Shown: positions 7,629 through 16,644 of the stretch, piece after piece
Layout: the number at the start of each line of letters is the position of its first letter
How positions within the stretch are numbered: position 1 is the first letter of the stretch
Assembly (NCBI GenBank): GCA_023443925.1
Contig: JAEZSL010000257.1
Span: 1 to 38,295 of the forward strand
DNA from: Bacillota bacterium
Lineage (GTDB): Bacteria > Bacillota_A > Clostridia > Lachnospirales > Lachnospiraceae
Length of the DNA stretch: 38,295 nt
Direction: 5' to 3'
Notes under the pieces: generated by a model
Told to the model about the DNA's origin: nothing
The model's input: the letters and a program-made list of their open reading frames with translations, nothing else
The model's database searches: none
Program-made: the position numbers and the translations under genes

Positions 7629-8801
7629 ATGATGAGATACACATTACCAAGAGATATGTACTACGGAAACGGTGCTTTGGAACAGCTTAAGAATATAAAA
7701 GGAAAAAAAGCGGTCCTGATTTTGGGCGGCGGTTCCATGAAGAAGTTTGGTTTTGTAGATAAGGTAGTTAATTATTTAACAGAAGCTGGTATTGAGACCA
7801 GATTATTTGAAAACGTTGAACCCGACCCCTCCGTAGAAACCGTTATGAAAGGTGCCGCTTTTATGAGGGAATTTGAACCGGACTGGATTATCGCCATGGG
7901 CGGCGGTTCCCCGATTGATGCTGCCAAAGCTATGTGGGTATTCTATGAATATCCGGATACAACCTTTGAAGAAATCATTCAGCCTTTTTCTTTCCCTACA
8001 CTTAGGCAAAAAGCTAATTTTATAGCAATTCCGTCTACCTCCGGTACCGCTACGGAAGTAACCGCTTTTTCCGTAATCACTGATTATGCAAAAGGCATAA
8101 AATATCCTCTGGCTGATTTTAATATAACCCCTGATATTGCTATTGTTGATCCTTCTTTAGCAGAAACTATGCCCCCTACCCTGACAGCCCATACTGGTAT
8201 GGATGCATTAACCCATGCGGTAGAAGCTTAAGTATCAACGCTTAACAGTCCTTTTACCGATCCTCTTGCCATAAAAGCCATTCAGATGGTTTTTGAATAT
8301 CTTCAAGCTTCTTATGAAGGGGACAAGAATGCAAGAGAACAGATGCATTATGCGCAATGTATGGCCGGACAGGCATTTTCCAATGCTCTCCTTGGCATCG
8401 TACATTCTATGGCACATAAGACCGGAGCAGCATTTTCAACAGGTCATATTCCTCACGGATGTGCTAATGCCATTTATCTTCCTTATGTTATTAAATTCAA
8501 TGCAAAAACAGCAAAAAAACGCTATGCCGATATTGCAAAAAGCCTTGGTATAAACGGAACCGAGGACGAATGCGTTAAAGTGCTCTGCGATAAAATCGAT
8601 GAATTTAATGTAAAATTGAGTATACCAAAATCATTAAAAGAATTTGGTATTAATGAAGAAGAATTCTTAAGTAAAGTTGCAGCGATTGCTGAACTGGCAG
8701 TGGGTGATGCCTGTACCGGATCAAATCCCAGACCCATCACTCCAAAAGAAATGGAAAAACTGCTGACCTGTACTTTCTACGGAACCGAAGTTGATTTCTA
8801 A
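7629..8801 (+). pseudogene. iron-containing alcohol dehydrogenase, interrupted by an in-frame TAA
   Basis: Together the two halves read as one group III iron alcohol dehydrogenase (about 390 codons, normal length). The first half has the NAD(P)-binding GGGSMKKFG and MGGGSPIDAAKAMW and the first family signature ending GMDALTHAVEA. TAA at 8229-8231 then stops translation; reading through in the same frame continues VSTLNSPFTDPLAIKAIQMV with no gap. Homologues have Tyr there (HAVEAYVS), so one base change from TAC or TAT explains it. The second half carries the iron-ligand region (SMAHKTGAAFSTGHIPHGCA) but has no ribosome site of its own. AAGGAGG lies 8 bases before the ATG at 7629. The coding frame is otherwise intact, so the mutation is recent, or a sequencing error. 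Confidence 0.9.
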
Positions 8802-8851
8802 TTCTTACTAAGAGATACCCATATACCCCAACAAAATAAACCCCTGTTAAT

Positions 8852-8893
8852 AAAATCCCCGGACTATGTTATGACATTGTCTGGGGATTTTTT
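8852..8893. terminator. intrinsic terminator, probably two-way
   Basis: AAAATCCCC pairs with GGGGATTTT around an inner GAC/GTC pair, followed by a T-run on the plus strand and an A-run before it, so it can serve both the alcohol dehydrogenase and the convergent EIIA gene. Confidence 0.85.
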
Positions 8894-8964
8894 ATTCCAT
8901 CCGATTGATATTAATGTATAACGTTGTTTATATCCGCTTCACGGACTTCATCAATACCCATTTC

Positions 8965-9003
8965 TTATTTACTTCTCTTATTTACTTATCCTATTTACTT
9001 ATC
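8965..9003 (-). repeat. 13-bp tandem array spanning the EIIA gene stop
   Basis: Three units of 13 bp (8965-8977, 8978-8990, 8991-9003), minus-strand unit GATAAGTAAATAR. The stop TAG of the EIIA gene (8991-8993) is the end of the first unit, so the last codons (ISK, stop) are inside the repeat. Confidence 0.85.
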
Positions 9004-9605
9004 TTAATTAATTCCTCTTTCTCTTCCACCGGGCCGGATGTTACCGGCTTAACGGCCTTATAATCTGTCGTGTTCGTAATGACCACCAGATTAATTACCG
9101 AATATCCTTCCTGTATGATGCTATCCATATCAAATTCCACCAACAGGTCACCGGTATTTACTTGATCTCCATTTTTAACATAAGCGGTAAAATACTTACC
9201 ATTTAACTCCACCGTATCAATTCCGATATGGATTAAGATCTCAACACCGCTGTCCGATATAATTCCGATGGCGTGTTTTGTTTCAAAAACCATAGTTACC
9301 GTCCCGGAAACCGGCGCTACTACTCTGCCCAGAGCAGGTTCCACCGCAATTCCATCCCCCAGCATCCGGCTCGAAAATACTCCGTCTCCCACTGCTTCCA
9401 GTTCAACCGCACGGCCTTTAACCGGTGAATATATTATTATATCTTTTCCTGATTTCATCTCATTTCCCCCATTCTCTATTCCCTCAAAATTATTCTTATT
9501 CTCTTCTTTTACCATATGACTGCCTTTTTCATCGGTTCCTTTTGCACTGCGGCGCATAAAGGAACTGCCTACCCTCTGCATCACTCCGAAAAACTTGTCT
9601 TTCAT
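8991..9605 (-). CDS. PTS glucose-type EIIA component
   Basis: A 204-residue cytoplasmic phosphocarrier of the glucose PTS family. Residues about 60-190 form the EIIA-Glc domain: SPVKGRAVELEAVGDGVFSS, the first active-site His region in ETKHAIGI, and the phosphorylated His in ILIHIGIDTVELNGKYF (near residue 125). An unusual N-terminal extension of about 60 residues (MKDKFFGVMQRVGSSFMRR, then polar residues) precedes the domain. The start at 9605 is supported by AGAAGGAGAG; a longer frame upstream lacks one. It accepts phosphate from HPr and passes it to an EIIB, most likely the EIICB at 11485-12927, which has no EIIA domain of its own. A RAT/terminator leader lies between it and the antiterminator gene. 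Confidence 0.92.
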   Translation of the reverse strand: MKDKFFGVMQRVGSSFMRRSAKGTDEKGSHMVKEENKNNFEGIENGGNEMKSGKDIIIYSPVKGRAVELEAVGDGVFSSRMLGDGIAVEPALGRVVAPVSGTVTMVFETKHAIGIISDSGVEILIHIGIDTVELNGKYFTAYVKNGDQVNTGDLLVEFDMDSIIQEGYSVINLVVITNTTDYKAVKPVTSGPVEEKEELIKISK

Positions 9606-9676
9606 GTAATTCTCTCCTTCTAATTCTGGTATAGGCATTAAGCGCATAAGAAGTACGAAGAACTATCCTATGCAGC

Positions 9677-9732
9677 AAAAAAAGACCCAATTATCCCCAA
9701 TCAGGTCTTGCCTGCATTACCAGTCACAACCC
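9677..9732 (-). promoter_or_regulatory. RAT antiterminator element and terminator before EIIA gene
   Basis: The RAT sequence lies at 9704-9732 on the minus strand, starting GGGTTGTGACTGG and ending GGCAAGACC. It overlaps a terminator stem (AGACC with GGGTCT) followed by seven T at about 9677-9683. Binding of the active antiterminator to RAT would stop the terminator from forming. Confidence 0.9.
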
Positions 9733-9736
9733 ATCT

Positions 9737-10570
9737 TTATTTCATCGTAATTCTTTTTAAATGAATGGTTAAAAACATCAACTCTTCACCGGTCAGTTCC
9801 CGATTGTAATTTTCTTTTACATATCTGCTTATAATTTCAGCACATTGATAGTCCTTGTTATAATTGGTTTTTATCATTTTCTGAAGGTCAAAGTCATCAT
9901 CTGCCACGGCTTTATTATTAAATAATCTTTGACCGAAATATTTCAAATGAGTTATGAATCTTTCGTAATGCAGTGATTCCTCATCTAAATCAAGCTTGTA
10001 ATAATTCCTGGTAATATCCAGTATATCCTGTATAAGCCTGGTTATCTTCATCATGTCACTCATATTGGTATCCAGCTCAGCATTCACGATATGCAGTGCG
10101 ATAAATCCTGCTTCATCCTCCAAAAGCTTTACACCAAGTCTTTTTTCTATGATATCCAGGGCATGTTGGCCCATTCGGTATTCCTCCTGGTAAAACTTTT
10201 TAATTTCCCAGAGCAGCGCATTTTTATATTCAAGTTTTAAATGCTGCCGTTCTATGGCAAAGCTTAAATGATCCGTGAGTGTTATATAGATATTATCATT
10301 TAATTTTTTTGTAAGCAGTTTTTTGATGTCATCAATAATCTCCGTACAAACCTCAACATGTTCCAATGGTATACTATCTACCAGGCTTTGCAGTTTATTC
10401 AGGGTTGACTTAGAAGGCATACTGTATATTTTTTCGATTCTGCTGTCATCTGCCGTATCCGCTGCTTTTTTCTGAAAACCGATTCCAGAGCCTCTTAATA
10501 TAATTTCTTCTCCTTTATCATTGACAGAACAAACAAAATTATTATTAATAACTTTAGTTATCTTATACAT
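9737..10570 (-). CDS. BglG/LicT-family transcription antiterminator
   Basis: A 277-residue RNA-binding antiterminator. The N-terminal 55 residues are a CAT RNA-binding domain (KITKVINNNFVCSVNDKG, GSGIGFQKKA). PRD1 includes DHLSFAIER and FIALHIVNAEL, and PRD2 includes HLKYFGQRLF and MFLTIHLKR, giving the four conserved histidines phosphorylated by HPr or EIIB. Start 10570 is used because GAGAGG lies just upstream; the longer frame (10588) is not supported. It stands between two RAT elements and should act on its own leader, on the EIIA leader and on the EIICB leader, all of which share the same RAT sequence. In such systems EIIB phosphorylates and blocks the protein when sugar is absent. Confidence 0.93.
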   Translation of the reverse strand: MYKITKVINNNFVCSVNDKGEEIILRGSGIGFQKKAADTADDSRIEKIYSMPSKSTLNKLQSLVDSIPLEHVEVCTEIIDDIKKLLTKKLNDNIYITLTDHLSFAIERQHLKLEYKNALLWEIKKFYQEEYRMGQHALDIIEKRLGVKLLEDEAGFIALHIVNAELDTNMSDMMKITRLIQDILDITRNYYKLDLDEESLHYERFITHLKYFGQRLFNNKAVADDDFDLQKMIKTNYNKDYQCAEIISRYVKENYNRELTGEELMFLTIHLKRITMK

Positions 10571-10593
10571 TTTCTGCCTCTCATTCAAAAATA

Positions 10594-10664
10594 AAAAAGA
10601 CCTGACTTGTAATAGTTAATAAAAACTACGAAGTCGGTCTTGCCTGCTTAAACAGTAACAATCC
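10594..10664 (-). promoter_or_regulatory. RAT antiterminator element and terminator before antiterminator gene
   Basis: RAT at 10636-10664 (minus strand GGATTGTTACTG through GGCAAGACC) overlaps the 5' arm of a terminator (GACCGACTT with AAGTCAGGTC) followed by a T-run near 10594-10599. It lies between the promoter and the antiterminator start, so the gene is autoregulated by antitermination. Confidence 0.9.
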
Positions 10665-10684
10665 TACATATGAATAACATAATA

Positions 10685-10713
10685 ATTTTATCATTCCTGT
10701 ATATGTATGTCAA
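10685..10713 (-). promoter_or_regulatory. promoter of the antiterminator gene
   Basis: Minus strand -35 TTGACA (10708-10713), 17-base spacer, -10 TAAAAT (10685-10690), about 20 bases before the RAT element. Confidence 0.75.
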
Positions 10714-10718
10714 TGTTA

Positions 10719-10766
10719 TTTATTAAAATCTGACGTTCCTTTTTATTAAAAGCGGACATTCCTTTT
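10719..10766 (-). repeat. two-copy 23-bp tandem repeat
   Basis: Two adjacent copies of a 23-bp unit (core ATTAAAAnCnGACnTTCCTTT on the plus strand) lie between the decayed binding-protein gene and the promoter of the antiterminator gene. Confidence 0.6.
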
Positions 10767-10773
10767 TGTATAA

Positions 10774-11145
10774 CTAGTAATATGACATTTCACCTGAACT
10801 AATTGCTATAACAAGTTTTTCTTTGTATGTATCATTTTGTGTCGGAATCATTTTAATGGTATAACCTTACTTTGTATTCTTATTGAATTTATCTACTGCA
10901 TATTCCATGATGTCTTTGTCCGGACTTTCTGTTGCAATATTCCAGAACACAATTTCTTTACTTTCATCTGACGCTGCATTTGAATCCCCCGCTTTTGCAT
11001 TCAAATCTCCAGCTTTTGTTGCTTTTGTACTGTCCGCCTTACTTGCTGTTTTTTTACCTGAATTCCCGCAGCCAACTAATAAAGAAGCAACCATTGTAAG
11101 ACTTAGCACTACACCCAATACCTTCTTTTTGATATATATCCTCAT
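10774..11145 (-). pseudogene. remnant of ABC sugar-binding lipoprotein (family 1)
   Basis: The N-terminus is a lipoprotein signal with lipobox LLVGC, then a Ser/Thr/Ala-rich linker and the start of a family 1 solute-binding protein (EIVFWNIATESPDKDIMEY, FNKNTK). TAA at 10867-10869 stops it after 92 codons. In the same frame the homology resumes at once as GYTIKMIPTQNDTYKEKL, then VIAISSGEMSYY and a TAG at 10774-10776. Intact proteins of this family are over 400 residues, so both a nonsense codon and loss of the 3' part have occurred. No ribosome site is seen before the ATG. It sits inside the PTS cluster with no permease genes nearby. Confidence 0.8.
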
Positions 11146-11334
11146 TGTTGATTTAGTAAGGTTTTTATTGCATTATCATAATAACATTAATTAATCATAA
11201 TTAGAATTTAATAAAATGTCTTTCTTCTATAAAATTCTTACCGCATTTCACAGTTAGAGCTGCTTTACGTAAATGATACTTAATTGGATTTGGGTGTCAA
11301 ATTAAATTGATAATAGGACAGTAATTAAGGCTTC

Positions 11335-11368
11335 AAAAAAGAGGCACAATCTTTCGACTGTACCCCTA
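11335..11368 (-). terminator. terminator after the EIICB gene
   Basis: Minus strand AGGGGTACAGTC-GAAA-GATTGTGCCTCT pairs with several G-U wobbles and ends in six T. It lies about 115 bases after the EIICB stop. The remaining parts of 11146-11484 hold no other recognisable gene. Confidence 0.75.
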
Positions 11369-11484
11369 ATAAGGAAAAGCATTATATTTTATTATTACCA
11401 ACCTAACTTTTTACTGCGTTAATACCATGATATCTCCTAAACACAATGGTCTAAATCCAGCAGTCGGATTGGTAGGGAATAATC

Positions 11485-12927
11485 TTACAGCAATTTATTA
11501 AATTCGTCTGCCACAAACTGAACTTTTGGTCCTACGATAACCTGAACACTGGTTTTACTCGGTCTGATGACGCCTGCAACCCCTGCTGATTTAATTTTCT
11601 TTTCATTTACCAGCGTATAATCTTTAATTTCCAATCGAAGTCTGGTTATGCAATTATCCGAATTTGTTACGTTCTCTTTACCGCCCAGGCCTTCTAATAT
11701 AATGGCCGCTATTGTGGTATAATCATCATTTGCCAGGCTGGCTTTCAGATCTTCTTCATCGTCATCTTCCCTGCCGGGTGTTTTTAAATTGAGTTTAGTA
11801 ATTACAACGCGGAATACTGTATAATAAACCACACTAAAGCCTAAACCAACTGGAATTAGTAATAAGGGATTTAGTGCCATGGGAGATTTAAAGCTTAAGA
11901 TAAAGTCAATTAATCCGGCGCTGAAATTAAACCCTGCCCTTGTCGGCAGCAAGGCTACGATAAACGCTGAGATGCCGGTTAATAATGCATGTATCACGTA
12001 TAATACAGGTGCTAAAAACATAAAGGAAAACTCTAATGGTTCTGTAACACCAGTTAAGAAGGAGCAGAGTGCTGCAGACATTAATAAACCTGCTGCTATT
12101 TTTTTCTTGTTATCCTTCGCCGTATGGTACATAGCAAGTGCTGCTCCTGGTAAACCATACATCATAACCGGGAAGAAACCTGCCATATACATACCTGTTT
12201 GACCTCTGACGCCGCCTTCAACGGTTCCCCAGAACTTACCTATATCCGTAATACCAGCGATATCCTGCCAGAATACCTGGTTAAGTGCATGGTGAAGACC
12301 AAGCGGAATGAGCAAGCGATTGAAAAACGCATAAATACCTGCACCAACTGCACCTGTACTAATAATTGCTTTACCAAATGCAATCAGAGCTCCATATACA
12401 AATGGCCATACAAAGAATAAAATAAGAGAAACTCCAATTGTAACAAAGCCTGTAATAATTGCTACACTACGTTTTCCGCTAAAGAATGCCAATGCATCCG
12501 GTAATTTCGTATTCTTAAATTTGTTGTAGCAGGCAGATCCAATTAAACCGGTAAGTATACCAATAAATGTATTTTGAATCTTACCAAATGCCGGGTCAAC
12601 TGCTGTAATGTCCGAAACCCTTATAAACATTTGCACTGCCCCCGGTGATAATAGAGTTGTCAGCATAAGCCAGGATACCAGCGCAGCAATCGCTGAAGTA
12701 CCGTCTTTGTCATGTGCCATTCCCACTCCAACACCAATCGCAAACAGAATTGGCATGTTATCAATTATTGCAGCACCTGCTTTAATTAAAAAGGCAGCCA
12801 TAATACTATTGGTACCCCATCCATCCGAATCAATCCAGTAGCCCATCCCCATTAAAATTCCTGCTATAGGAAGTACAGCAACTGGAAGCATCAAGGACTT
12901 CCCAAGTCTTTGAAGATATTTCATCAT
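11485..12927 (-). CDS. PTS EIICB transporter, glucose/N-acetylglucosamine family
   Basis: A 480-residue membrane transporter that imports and phosphorylates a sugar. The EIIC domain (about residues 1-385) has many membrane helices and family motifs MLPVAVLPIAGILMGMGYW, IPLGLHHALNQVFW, MYGLPGAALAMYHTA and GVTEPLEFSFMFLAP. The EIIB domain follows (about 405-480), with the phosphorylated Cys in NSDNCITRLRLE. There is no EIIA domain, so the EIIA at 8991-9605 is the likely partner. Sequence style fits glucose or GlcNAc; the substrate cannot be decided by eye. AGGAGG before the ATG at 12927 supports that start over a longer frame (12981). A RAT element precedes it. Confidence 0.9.
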   Translation of the reverse strand: MMKYLQRLGKSLMLPVAVLPIAGILMGMGYWIDSDGWGTNSIMAAFLIKAGAAIIDNMPILFAIGVGVGMAHDKDGTSAIAALVSWLMLTTLLSPGAVQMFIRVSDITAVDPAFGKIQNTFIGILTGLIGSACYNKFKNTKLPDALAFFSGKRSVAIITGFVTIGVSLILFFVWPFVYGALIAFGKAIISTGAVGAGIYAFFNRLLIPLGLHHALNQVFWQDIAGITDIGKFWGTVEGGVRGQTGMYMAGFFPVMMYGLPGAALAMYHTAKDNKKKIAAGLLMSAALCSFLTGVTEPLEFSFMFLAPVLYVIHALLTGISAFIVALLPTRAGFNFSAGLIDFILSFKSPMALNPLLLIPVGLGFSVVYYTVFRVVITKLNLKTPGREDDDEEDLKASLANDDYTTIAAIILEGLGGKENVTNSDNCITRLRLEIKDYTLVNEKKIKSAGVAGVIRPSKTSVQVIVGPKVQFVADEFNKLL

Positions 12928-13110
12928 AAATATTTTCCTCCTATTTTTTGTGATCAGATAGTAAATTAATTTAAAACCCATCTATGGGCTCAATCCTTTT
13001 AGCATCCCCTCTTTTCTTTTCATAGTCTCAGCTTATCAAGTTCTTAACTCTCCACTCCCTTAACCGCACCCCACTTTCTAATATTGTTTACAGCGCCGAT
13101 TACATTTTTT

Positions 13111-13187
13111 AAAAAAAAGACCAAACTTTATGAAACAGTTCATTATTTCATAAAGTTTGGTCTTGCCTGCCTAACCAGTAACAACCC
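13111..13187 (-). promoter_or_regulatory. RAT antiterminator element and strong terminator before EIICB gene
   Basis: RAT at 13159-13187 (minus strand GGGTTGTTACTGG through GGCAAGACC) overlaps a terminator with an almost perfect stem (AAGACCAAACTTTATGAAA with its complement) ending in about eight T at 13111-13118. A TATAAT box upstream at 13207-13212, with TTGAGT at 13232-13237 (19-base spacing, weak), may be its promoter. Confidence 0.92.
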
Positions 13188-13368
13188 AATAAATTATATT
13201 CAGTTTATTATATAATAATAACAAATCAATAACTCAAATAATCCTAATGCCAAAAATTAAAGTTTATATGGTTCTCACAAACTGCTATATCAAGATATTT
13301 TATACAATATGTAGCAAATATAATATAAAAATAACAAGAAAGCTTCACAACTGCCCAATATAACAAGA

Positions 13369-13397
13369 TTGACATTAACGTCCTATGGGAATATAAT
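13369..13397 (+). promoter_or_regulatory. consensus promoter of the tldD-tldE pair
   Basis: TTGACA (13369-13374), 17-base spacer, TATAAT (13392-13397): a perfect match to both sigma-A boxes, about 135 bases before the TldD-like gene. The stretch 13188-13368 is AT-rich with no gene seen. Confidence 0.85.
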
Positions 13398-13533
13398 ACA
13401 AGAGCAAATTAAATATGTCAAGTGCTTTTAGTGAGAATTTTATACTCATTATGTTGTATAATAAATATAAATCCAAAATATTTCCAGTTACAAACAGCAA
13501 CTAATTTATAAAGAAAGGAACAGGTAAATCAGA

Positions 13534-14964
13534 ATGAAAGTAACATCAAGCCAGTACATAAAAAATGTGAAACCCTTACTGAAGGTATTATTAGACAGCT
13601 TGCTTAAACAATATGAATATGCCTCCATTCTGGCAACGGATTCCAAGGCCATGACCTACAGTGTATCCAAACGCGGTACCACAATCTCAGAAGCAGATTT
13701 CCTAAGCGGACGGGGCTTTGTCGCCAAGGTTTACGATGGTAAAAGTTATGGAGAATATTCGTTTAATGAGATTACGGAAGAATCTATTCCGTTAATTTCA
13801 GACCGGATTCATAACAACTTAATGCCGTTAAAAGATTATCTTCCGGAAGGCGTAACAGAAAGTGAATACGGCAAACTTAGTGATGAGGCAGAGTTTTTAA
13901 ACGAAAGCTCCGAATATTTGGAGAGTCCCGAAGAACTTGGCGATGATAAGATCACGGCTCTTCTCTCTGACTTAAGTACACAAGGACGGGCACTGGACTC
14001 CAGAATCCTGGACTGTACCGCTTCCTGCAGGTATCAGCAATATCATAAGTTATTCTTATCAAAGAATAAGGATATGGAACAGAACATTCTCTGGACCACC
14101 GGAAGCCTTATGGTTATGGCCTCCAGGGGAGAAGAAATAAAGTATAATTTTAACGGTTATTCCAATCTTGGCGGAACTGAACTGCTGAAAGAAATGAAAA
14201 AGGATTTACAGCATGTGGCGGACGTATCGCTGGAACTGCTGGAGAGTCAGCCCATAACCCCCGGAGAATACGATTGTATCTGCACTCCTGAGGTGACCGG
14301 CATGATTGTTCATGAAGCCTTCGGCCATGGTGTGGAAATGGATATGTTTGTGAAAAACCGTGCCCTTGCACAGAAATATATCGGTGAATATGTTGCTTCC
14401 CCCTTAATCACTATGCGCGACGGAGCCGCCGCTGCCAGAGAAGCTGCTTCTTACCTTTTTGACGACGAAGGTGTTATGGGACAGGATACGGTTATTATTG
14501 AAAAAGGTATTCTAAAACGCGGGATCAGCGACAGTCAGACTGCCATGCATCTCTCCACAGTCCCTACCGGTAACGGCAGACGGGAAAACTATGAACGCAA
14601 AGCTTATACCCGTATGACCAATACCTATTTTGAAGCCGGAACCGATAAGCTTGAGGATATGATTGCTTCCATCGAGCACGGATATCTTCTGGAAAACGCC
14701 AGCAGCGGTATGGAAGATCCCAAGAATTGGGGTATTCAGTGCATGGTTAATATTGCCCGGGAGATAAAAGACGGAAAATTCACCGGCAAAATATATTCAC
14801 CTATTGTCTTAACCGGTTATGTGCCCGATTTGTTAAAATCCATCTCCATGGTTTCTGACAAGACCGAACTATTTGGCGGTGGTTTCTGCGGTAAAGGTTA
14901 TAAAGAATGGGTCAAGGTTTCAGACGGCGGCCCCTATATTAAAGCAAAAATACGCCTGGGTTAA
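13534..14964 (+). CDS. TldD-family metalloprotease subunit
   Basis: A 476-residue protein of the TldD/PmbA family, whose members act as TldD/TldE heterodimers that degrade unfolded peptides or mature ribosomal peptide natural products. The zinc motif is MIVHEAFGHGVEMD (HExxxH, near residue 260), and a conserved C-terminal block GGFCGKGYKEWVKVSDGGP supplies the Cys and glycines typical of the family. AAAGGAACAGG precedes the ATG. The partner gene follows on the same strand. No obvious precursor peptide gene was seen in the 135 bases between promoter and start, so a housekeeping proteolysis role is as likely as peptide maturation. Confidence 0.9.
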   Translation: MKVTSSQYIKNVKPLLKVLLDSLLKQYEYASILATDSKAMTYSVSKRGTTISEADFLSGRGFVAKVYDGKSYGEYSFNEITEESIPLISDRIHNNLMPLKDYLPEGVTESEYGKLSDEAEFLNESSEYLESPEELGDDKITALLSDLSTQGRALDSRILDCTASCRYQQYHKLFLSKNKDMEQNILWTTGSLMVMASRGEEIKYNFNGYSNLGGTELLKEMKKDLQHVADVSLELLESQPITPGEYDCICTPEVTGMIVHEAFGHGVEMDMFVKNRALAQKYIGEYVASPLITMRDGAAAAREAASYLFDDEGVMGQDTVIIEKGILKRGISDSQTAMHLSTVPTGNGRRENYERKAYTRMTNTYFEAGTDKLEDMIASIEHGYLLENASSGMEDPKNWGIQCMVNIAREIKDGKFTGKIYSPIVLTGYVPDLLKSISMVSDKTELFGGGFCGKGYKEWVKVSDGGPYIKAKIRLG

Positions 14965-15079
14965 TTGCCGCATGAAATGCATGCGAGTCATTAGAAGAAT
15001 AGCAAAAGCGGCTGTTCTTCACAGTTTATGCCCAGAAGTCATGGGCACTAGATTAAATACCGAAAGGATTGGTGAAAGC

Positions 15080-16354
15080 TTGTTACATAAAATCTTATCT
15101 GCCTTAAAGCAGAATAATATATCCGTATATTTAATTAACGAAGTTAAAAAAGAAACAGTCGAATTATTTTTTATTAAGAAACACCTGGATATGCGGCGGT
15201 TAAAAGATATCTGTCAATACAGCGTCACAGTTTATCATGACTTTGATAAGGACGGGGTTCTGATGCGGGGTTCCTCAACGGTGGGCATCCAGCCCGGCAT
15301 GAGCATAGAAGAAGTAGAAACTACTTTAAAGAAAGCTTATTTTGCCGCTTCCTTTGTCTGCAATCCTTTTTATGAACTGCAGGAGGGCCAGGAAGAAGCA
15401 ACGGTGAGAATGAAAAGTTCCCTTAGCGGCGGTTCCCTCGCTGAAAATGCAGCTAAAATGACGGAGGCTTTATTTCTGGAAGATACCGATACGGACACTT
15501 TCCTTAACTCAACCGAGCTCTTTGTGGAAAAAACCCTATGCCGTATTCTTAATTCCGGAGGCATCAATGTCAGCTATGAAAAGCACAGTGTAAAAGGTGA
15601 ATTCGTAGCCCAGTGCGTTACACCCCAGGATGTTGAAACCTATCAAAGCTTTTCCTATGACGAACTGGATACCGGTGCTTTACAATCTAAAGTAAAAGAG
15701 ACTCTTCGGATGACCAGAGCCCGTGCCCAGGCAAAATCAGCTCCGGCGGCAGGCGAATACACGGTTTTACTTTCCGGCCGTTATGTAAGCGATATTTTTG
15801 AATATTATTTAGACCGCTCTTCTGCTGGTATGATATATCCGAAATACTCTAACTACCAGGTAGGAAGTCAGGTTCAGGGGGATGATGTTACAGGTGAACA
15901 GCTGACCGTCACTTTAAAAGCCAAAGAACCTTACAGCAGTGAGGGAATTCCCATGACCGACCGTGTTCTCCTAAAAGACGGCATTCTGCAGACAATACAC
16001 GGTGGCAGCCGTTATTCTTATTATCTTGGCACAGAACCCACCGGTAACTATAACAGCTTATACGTCCCCGGCGGTTCGAAGACTTTTTCCGAACTAAAAA
16101 CCGGCAAATATCTTCACGTAGTTAATTTCTCCGATTTTCAGATGGATACCTTTTCCGGACATTTTGGCGGCGAGATTCGTCTTGCCTTTTTATGTGACGG
16201 TAATACTGTAATTCCAGTTACCGGAGGTTCTATTAACGGCAGCCTGCTGGAAGCCCAGAAAAATCTTGTACTGTCAAAGGATATGCAGATTGAAAAAGGC
16301 TTCGAAGGCCCTTATGCCATAAAATTTGAAAAGATAAGTGTGGCAGGCGTTTAA
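15080..16354 (+). CDS. TldE/PmbA-family partner subunit
   Basis: About 424 residues, the non-catalytic partner of the TldD-like protein. Visible family features are VELFFIKKHLDMRR, TVYHDFDKDGVLMRGSS, then a long beta-rich C-terminal half with LSGRYVSDIFEYYLDRSSAG and SGHFGGEIRLAF. It has no HExxxH. The reading frame is open back to 14873, overlapping tldD, but that part has no family character. Homology begins at LLHKILSAL, so a TTG start at 15080 after AAAGGA (15063-15068) is preferred; an ATG at 15041 without a ribosome site is the alternative. A strong terminator follows. Confidence 0.8.
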   Translation: MLHKILSALKQNNISVYLINEVKKETVELFFIKKHLDMRRLKDICQYSVTVYHDFDKDGVLMRGSSTVGIQPGMSIEEVETTLKKAYFAASFVCNPFYELQEGQEEATVRMKSSLSGGSLAENAAKMTEALFLEDTDTDTFLNSTELFVEKTLCRILNSGGINVSYEKHSVKGEFVAQCVTPQDVETYQSFSYDELDTGALQSKVKETLRMTRARAQAKSAPAAGEYTVLLSGRYVSDIFEYYLDRSSAGMIYPKYSNYQVGSQVQGDDVTGEQLTVTLKAKEPYSSEGIPMTDRVLLKDGILQTIHGGSRYSYYLGTEPTGNYNSLYVPGGSKTFSELKTGKYLHVVNFSDFQMDTFSGHFGGEIRLAFLCDGNTVIPVTGGSINGSLLEAQKNLVLSKDMQIEKGFEGPYAIKFEKISVAGV

Positions 16355-16413
16355 ACGATAAACTGATATGTAGTTAAAGAGCACGCCTATTCTATATAAG
16401 CACTCACCGGGGA

Positions 16414-16473
16414 AAACGCCCCTTGATATTCACTTTTCGCTGCTTCCCAGCAAGTGAATATCAAGGGGCGTTT
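16414..16473 (+). terminator. terminator with a 20-bp stem after tldE
   Basis: AAACGCCCCTTGATATTCAC (16414-16433) is followed by a loop and its perfect complement ending at 16473, then TTTCATC and T-rich sequence. The stem is unusually long and perfect. Confidence 0.85.
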
Positions 16474-16489
16474 CATCTATTTTATTTTA

Positions 16490-16644
16490 TTATGCTTTAT
16501 TTTATTTATCTTTGTTATTAGCCTCATTTTATTTATCTTTGCTATTAACTTTATTTTATTAACTTCTTTGGTGTTAGTATATTAACTTTATTTTATTTAT
16601 CTTTACTATTAGCTTTATTTATACATCTTTACAGTCAGCTTTAT
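16490..16644 (-). repeat. about 27-bp tandem array directly after the DUF4097 gene stop
   Basis: About five degenerate units of the type CTTTATTTTATTTATCTTT followed by nCTATTAn (plus strand), period close to 27 bp with one longer unit, running from the tldE terminator to the TAA (16645-16647) of the minus-strand lipoprotein gene. Very AT-rich, no ORF. Confidence 0.8.

Noticed and set aside
8229..8231. Programmed read-through or recoding of TAA
   Set aside because: Other genes here end in TAA normally, there is no special downstream signal, and relatives have a sense codon; a plain nonsense mutation is simpler.
14873..15079. N-terminal extension of TldE overlapping tldD
   Set aside because: No family similarity and no ribosome site; homology begins at the TTG at 15080.
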